A DNA stretch of 64,000 bases, from assembly GCF_009831235.1 (NCBI RefSeq), contig NZ_WUUL01000004.1, positions 1 through 64,000 on the forward strand. The letters run 5' to 3'. Shown piece after piece: positions 61,388 to 64,000 of this stretch. The translations under genes were made by a program, and so were the position numbers. The notes beneath the pieces are model-generated. The model searched no databases and had not been told where the DNA came from. It saw only the letters and a program-made list of their open reading frames with translations. Each line of letters opens with the position of its first letter. The stretch's first letter is position 1. This stretch comes from Shimazuella alba (lineage in GTDB: Bacteria; Bacillota; Bacilli; Thermoactinomycetales; Thermoactinomycetaceae).

Positions 61388-62497
61388 ATGGATAATCGAA
61401 TAGATCGGATTGCAAAATGGTTGCATCAAAATGAACTACAGGCTGCATTTTTAACATCAAGTGCGAATGTGTTTTATCTAACAGGATTTTCATGTGATCC
61501 ACATGAAAGATTATTAGGAGTTTGGGTTTTTCCTGACAACAGTTCTGTTTTGGTCTGTCCATTATTGGAAATAGAGCGAGTAAAAGAATCGGGTTGGCAT
61601 GGTGAAGTGTATGCATATAGGGATGAGGAGAATCCATGGCTTTGGTTCAAAAATAAATTTGCCAATAATGTAACGAAGGAGTCGAAAGTAGCAATCGAGG
61701 TAGATCATTTAACGTATGGCAGATCACTGATGTTAAAAGAAATTTTAGAGATTTCATCACTTGTGTCCATCGATGAGCAAATACGAGCCATGCGAATACA
61801 TAAGACGAATGAAGAGATTGAAATATTACGAAACGCTGCTAAATTAGCAGACCAAGCCATACAATATGGTGTGGATGCTTTATCTGTCGGCTGTACGGAA
61901 TTAGATGTAAAGAATGTGATAGAAAAGAGATTACAAACATCAGGCATTACGAAGATGGCTTTTGAAACGATGGTATTATTTGGTGAACGAACTGCGTTGC
62001 CACATGGAGTACCAGGTGATCGCAAGCTAAAAGCTGGTGATCTTGTTTTGTTTGATCTTGGAGTTGTTTTAGATGGGTATTGTTCTGATATTACAAGAAC
62101 AGTGGCATTTGAAAGTATTACAGATATACAAAAAGAAATCTATGAAGCGGTGTTATTAGCAAATAGGAATGCGATAAAAGCACTACAGGAAAAGCAAGTA
62201 GATACGTTTGGGCAAGTAGATCATATAGCTCGCAGTACCATAGAAAAGGCAGGGTATGGTAGTTACTTTACGCATCGTCTCGGACATGGTTTAGGAATAG
62301 AAGCTCATGAATACCCGTCTGTGTCTAGTGATAATGAACAATCCATTCCAATAGGATCGGTATTTACAATCGAACCTGGTGTTTATGTACCGGAATCAGC
62401 TGGCGTACGAATTGAGGATATGGTTTTGATAACAGATGAGGGTTGTGAGGTGCTCACTACTTATCCAAAGGAGCTTCTAGTAATAGCGAAAGGGTGA
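61388..62497 (+). CDS. M24 family Xaa-Pro peptidase
   Basis: A 369-residue metallopeptidase. The N-terminal creatinase-like domain begins RIDRIAKWLHQNELQAAFLT. The pita-bread domain carries the five metal ligands: Asp in LVLFDLGVVLDGYCSDITRT (two Asp), His in HRLGHGLGIEAHE, Glu in FTIEPGVYVPESAGVRIED (two Glu). It cleaves dipeptides or peptides with proline in second position (PepQ/YpdF type). The downstream transporter gene starts five bases after its stop, so they are likely one operon. Confidence 0.92.
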   Translation: MDNRIDRIAKWLHQNELQAAFLTSSANVFYLTGFSCDPHERLLGVWVFPDNSSVLVCPLLEIERVKESGWHGEVYAYRDEENPWLWFKNKFANNVTKESKVAIEVDHLTYGRSLMLKEILEISSLVSIDEQIRAMRIHKTNEEIEILRNAAKLADQAIQYGVDALSVGCTELDVKNVIEKRLQTSGITKMAFETMVLFGERTALPHGVPGDRKLKAGDLVLFDLGVVLDGYCSDITRTVAFESITDIQKEIYEAVLLANRNAIKALQEKQVDTFGQVDHIARSTIEKAGYGSYFTHRLGHGLGIEAHEYPSVSSDNEQSIPIGSVFTIEPGVYVPESAGVRIEDMVLITDEGCEVLTTYPKELLVIAKG

Positions 62498-62501
62498 ATA
62501 T

Positions 62502-63452
62502 ATGGCAAAAAGCATCTGTTTATTCCGTATGGTAGTTACAGCTTTATTTGTAACATTTTTATGGGGTAGCGTGGCTCCTGTGATTAAGCTTGGATATCAG
62601 GAATTAGATATCCAAGCAAATCAAATAGGGATGCAGCTTCTATTTGCAGGTCATATTACACTTCTTGCTTCTTGTATTCTGTTTCTGTTTATCCGGTTGA
62701 AAAAGCAGTCAATCCGAATAAACAGAAACACTGTTTCCTCTATTTTAAAGGTTTCTATCTTCCAAGTATTCCTTAACTATTTCTTTTTCTTTATTGGAGT
62801 TAGTCTGAGTTCTGGATCAGTTGGCTCTATCATGGCTGGGACGACTTCTTTATTTCAATTGATATTCGCACATTTTTTCCTTAAAAATGAACGATTATCA
62901 TGGACAAAAAATATTGGTTTGTTAATTGGATTGTTTGGGATTATGATGCTAAATATGACCACTGCCTTTCGGTTGTCAATCGGATGGGGAGATATCCTTT
63001 TATTAGCGAGTGTTTTTGCTGGTGCATGGGGAAATTTGCTTGCATCAAAGATGATGGCTGATGTGGATACAAAGGTAATGACAGCTTATGCGATGCTATT
63101 GAGTAGTATTGGTTTTTTTGTGATTGGATATGGGATGGTAGGTTCCTACTCATTTGTTTTTACATTTCATGCTGTGTTACTTCTGTTCTATCTGGGTGGG
63201 ATGTCGGCAACTGCTTTATTGCTATGGAATGATTTGATGAGGTGTTATCCAGTAGGACGTGTGTCGCTGTTTTTGTTTTTGATCCCTGTTTTTGGTGTGA
63301 TTATCTCCTCTGTACTTTTGAATGAGCCAATAAAAAGTAACACTTTTCTTGCGCTTGCTTTTGTGATTATTGGTATTATAGTAGTTAATCGCAAAAAAAC
63401 TGATCGCAAGAAAGGATCTCGTAGATGGGTACTATTTATTTTTACAAAGTAA
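62502..63452 (+). CDS. EamA-family (DMT) transporter
   Basis: A 316-residue membrane protein with ten helices in two EamA repeats: LFVTFLWGSVAPVIKLGYQE, then SLSSGSVGSIMAGTTSLFQL and IGLLIGLFGIMMLN; second repeat WGDILLLASVFAGAWGNLLA, TALLLWNDLMRCYPVGRVSL, IPVFGVIISSVLLNEPI. DMT carriers export amino acids, nucleosides and other metabolites. Placed after a dipeptidase, export of amino acids is a guess. Its last 28 bases overlap the next gene. Confidence 0.87.
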   Translation: MAKSICLFRMVVTALFVTFLWGSVAPVIKLGYQELDIQANQIGMQLLFAGHITLLASCILFLFIRLKKQSIRINRNTVSSILKVSIFQVFLNYFFFFIGVSLSSGSVGSIMAGTTSLFQLIFAHFFLKNERLSWTKNIGLLIGLFGIMMLNMTTAFRLSIGWGDILLLASVFAGAWGNLLASKMMADVDTKVMTAYAMLLSSIGFFVIGYGMVGSYSFVFTFHAVLLLFYLGGMSATALLLWNDLMRCYPVGRVSLFLFLIPVFGVIISSVLLNEPIKSNTFLALAFVIIGIIVVNRKKTDRKKGSRRWVLFIFTK

Positions 63453-63865
63453 ACGAAGATTACGGTTGTTTTTCTAATTTCTCCCCTCATCCTTTTGTTT
63501 TAGACGGGAAACGTTGGCCTACAAGTGAGCATTATTTTCAGGCACAAAAATTTTTCCCAACTACACCAGAATATGCGGAACAAATTCGTTTGACTTTATC
63601 GCCCATGAAAGCTGCAAACATGGGGAGGTCTCGAAAACACCCCATCCGCTCGGATTGGGAAGAACAGAAAGATATCGTGATGAAAAAAGCTGTTCTTGCT
63701 AAGTTCCAAACTCATAAAGATATTCGTGATACTCTTATATCCACAGGAGAATCCATATTAGTGGAAAAAACAACTTCGGATTTTTACTGGGGTTGTGGGA
63801 GAGATGGCACAGGATTAAATAAATTGGGGCTCATATTAATGGAAATTCGAGCAAATTTGAAATAA
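63425..63865 (+). CDS. NADAR family protein (YbiA-like)
   Basis: A 146-residue NADAR protein: GCFSNFSPHPFVLDGKRWPT, SEHYFQAQKFFPTTPEYAEQ, KAANMGRSRKHPIRSDWEEQ, MKKAVLAKFQTHKDIRDTL and SDFYWGCGRDGTGLNKLG. NADAR proteins hydrolyse N-glycosidic bonds; YbiA acts on reactive riboflavin intermediates and others remove ADP-ribose from guanine. The ATG lies inside the 3' end of the EamA gene (28-base overlap), suggesting coupling. Which substrate applies cannot be told from sequence. Confidence 0.88.
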   Translation: MGTIYFYKVNEDYGCFSNFSPHPFVLDGKRWPTSEHYFQAQKFFPTTPEYAEQIRLTLSPMKAANMGRSRKHPIRSDWEEQKDIVMKKAVLAKFQTHKDIRDTLISTGESILVEKTTSDFYWGCGRDGTGLNKLGLILMEIRANLK

Positions 63866-63930
63866 TTTTCGGTTATAATGAAATAAAATATGTGAGGGTA
63901 ATATGCAATCATGCATATGAGGAGAGATTT

Positions 63931-64000
63931 ATGTTAGATTTTGCGTTTACCTTTTTAGAGCGGTGTGGGGTGTGGGGACTTTTTGGTGCTACAGCAATAG
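63931..64000 (+). CDS. Start of a membrane protein gene, possibly DedA family
   Basis: ATG 63931 behind GAGGAGAG opens LDFAFTFLERCGVWGLFGAT and runs off the window. The wording (FLExxGxWGLFxAxxxE) resembles the N terminus of DedA/SNARE-associated membrane proteins. Only 23 codons are visible. Confidence 0.5.
   Translation, partial: MLDFAFTFLERCGVWGLFGATAI

Noticed and set aside
1-64000. CRISPR arrays, tRNA or rRNA genes
   Set aside because: No regularly spaced repeats, no cloverleaf-type TTCRANNY-containing segments and no rRNA text were noticed on either strand by eye.

Overview
The window looks like chromosome of a low-G+C, spore-forming Firmicute, most likely in or near the Thermoactinomycetaceae (Bacillales). 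Reasons: A+T-rich genes with strong AGGAGG ribosome-binding sites and frequent TTG/GTG starts; Bacillus-type genes (flotillin/NfeD, OpuC, MntH with an MntR-like box, a Bce-type module, a spore-type GH18 hydrolase, pieces of sigK); and many actinobacterial-looking, visibly G+C-richer single genes. The family-level placement is inference. No rRNA, tRNA or CRISPR array was seen.

Layout. 1-4.7 kb: an acetyltransferase, a DUF4176 (type VII secretion-associated) protein, a wrecked DUF2637 gene, and a G+C-rich radical SAM gene. 4.8-15.3 kb: an intact large serine recombinase (LSR1), a methyltransferase/glycosyltransferase pair with a stub of rfbA, a resolvase remnant beside an ORF-less group II intron, a lipoprotein GH18 hydrolase, two extra copies of the LSR1 3' end, an internal piece of sigK, remnants of IS66 and IS3, and decayed small genes. 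15.3-20.6 kb: a tidy D-threonate/D-erythronate-type catabolic operon (PrpR-like regulator, KdgT-type permease, four-carbon acid sugar kinase, PdxA2). 20.6-36.2 kb: a second large serine recombinase (LSR2), a graveyard of small phage-like genes with repeated and frameshifted copies, a Bce-type two-component/ABC module, a truncated tyrosine integrase, and the 3' part of sigK. 36.4-40.4 kb: a Vat-type acetyltransferase behind a leader-peptide attenuator, a monooxygenase-domain protein, and DUF485/ActP acetate uptake. 41-52 kb: an opuC operon, nfeD-floT, and two tandem paralogous HerA/VirD4-like ATPases with no secretion partners. 52-64 kb: Pit/DUF47 phosphate uptake, VanZ-like protein, MntH, nitroreductase, a kinase-like protein with a basic tail, a G+C-rich membrane-anchored protein, an IS605/IS1341-type TnpB element with its omegaRNA region, an M24 peptidase, an EamA exporter, a NADAR protein and a DedA-like start at the edge.

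Most striking points: (1) two pieces of sigK (12.45-12.57 and 35.87-36.17 kb) flank LSR2, as in the B. subtilis skin element, and the internal piece also abuts a fossil LSR1 3' end, suggesting sigK was split by two different recombinase elements; (2) the PrpR-like activator lacks the sigma-54-contacting GAFTGA motif and its operon has a sigma-A-like promoter; (3) the vat gene sits behind a leader peptide overlapping a perfect terminator; (4) the tandem orphan ATPases; (5) G+C-rich, self-contained single-gene cassettes scattered in A+T-rich DNA.
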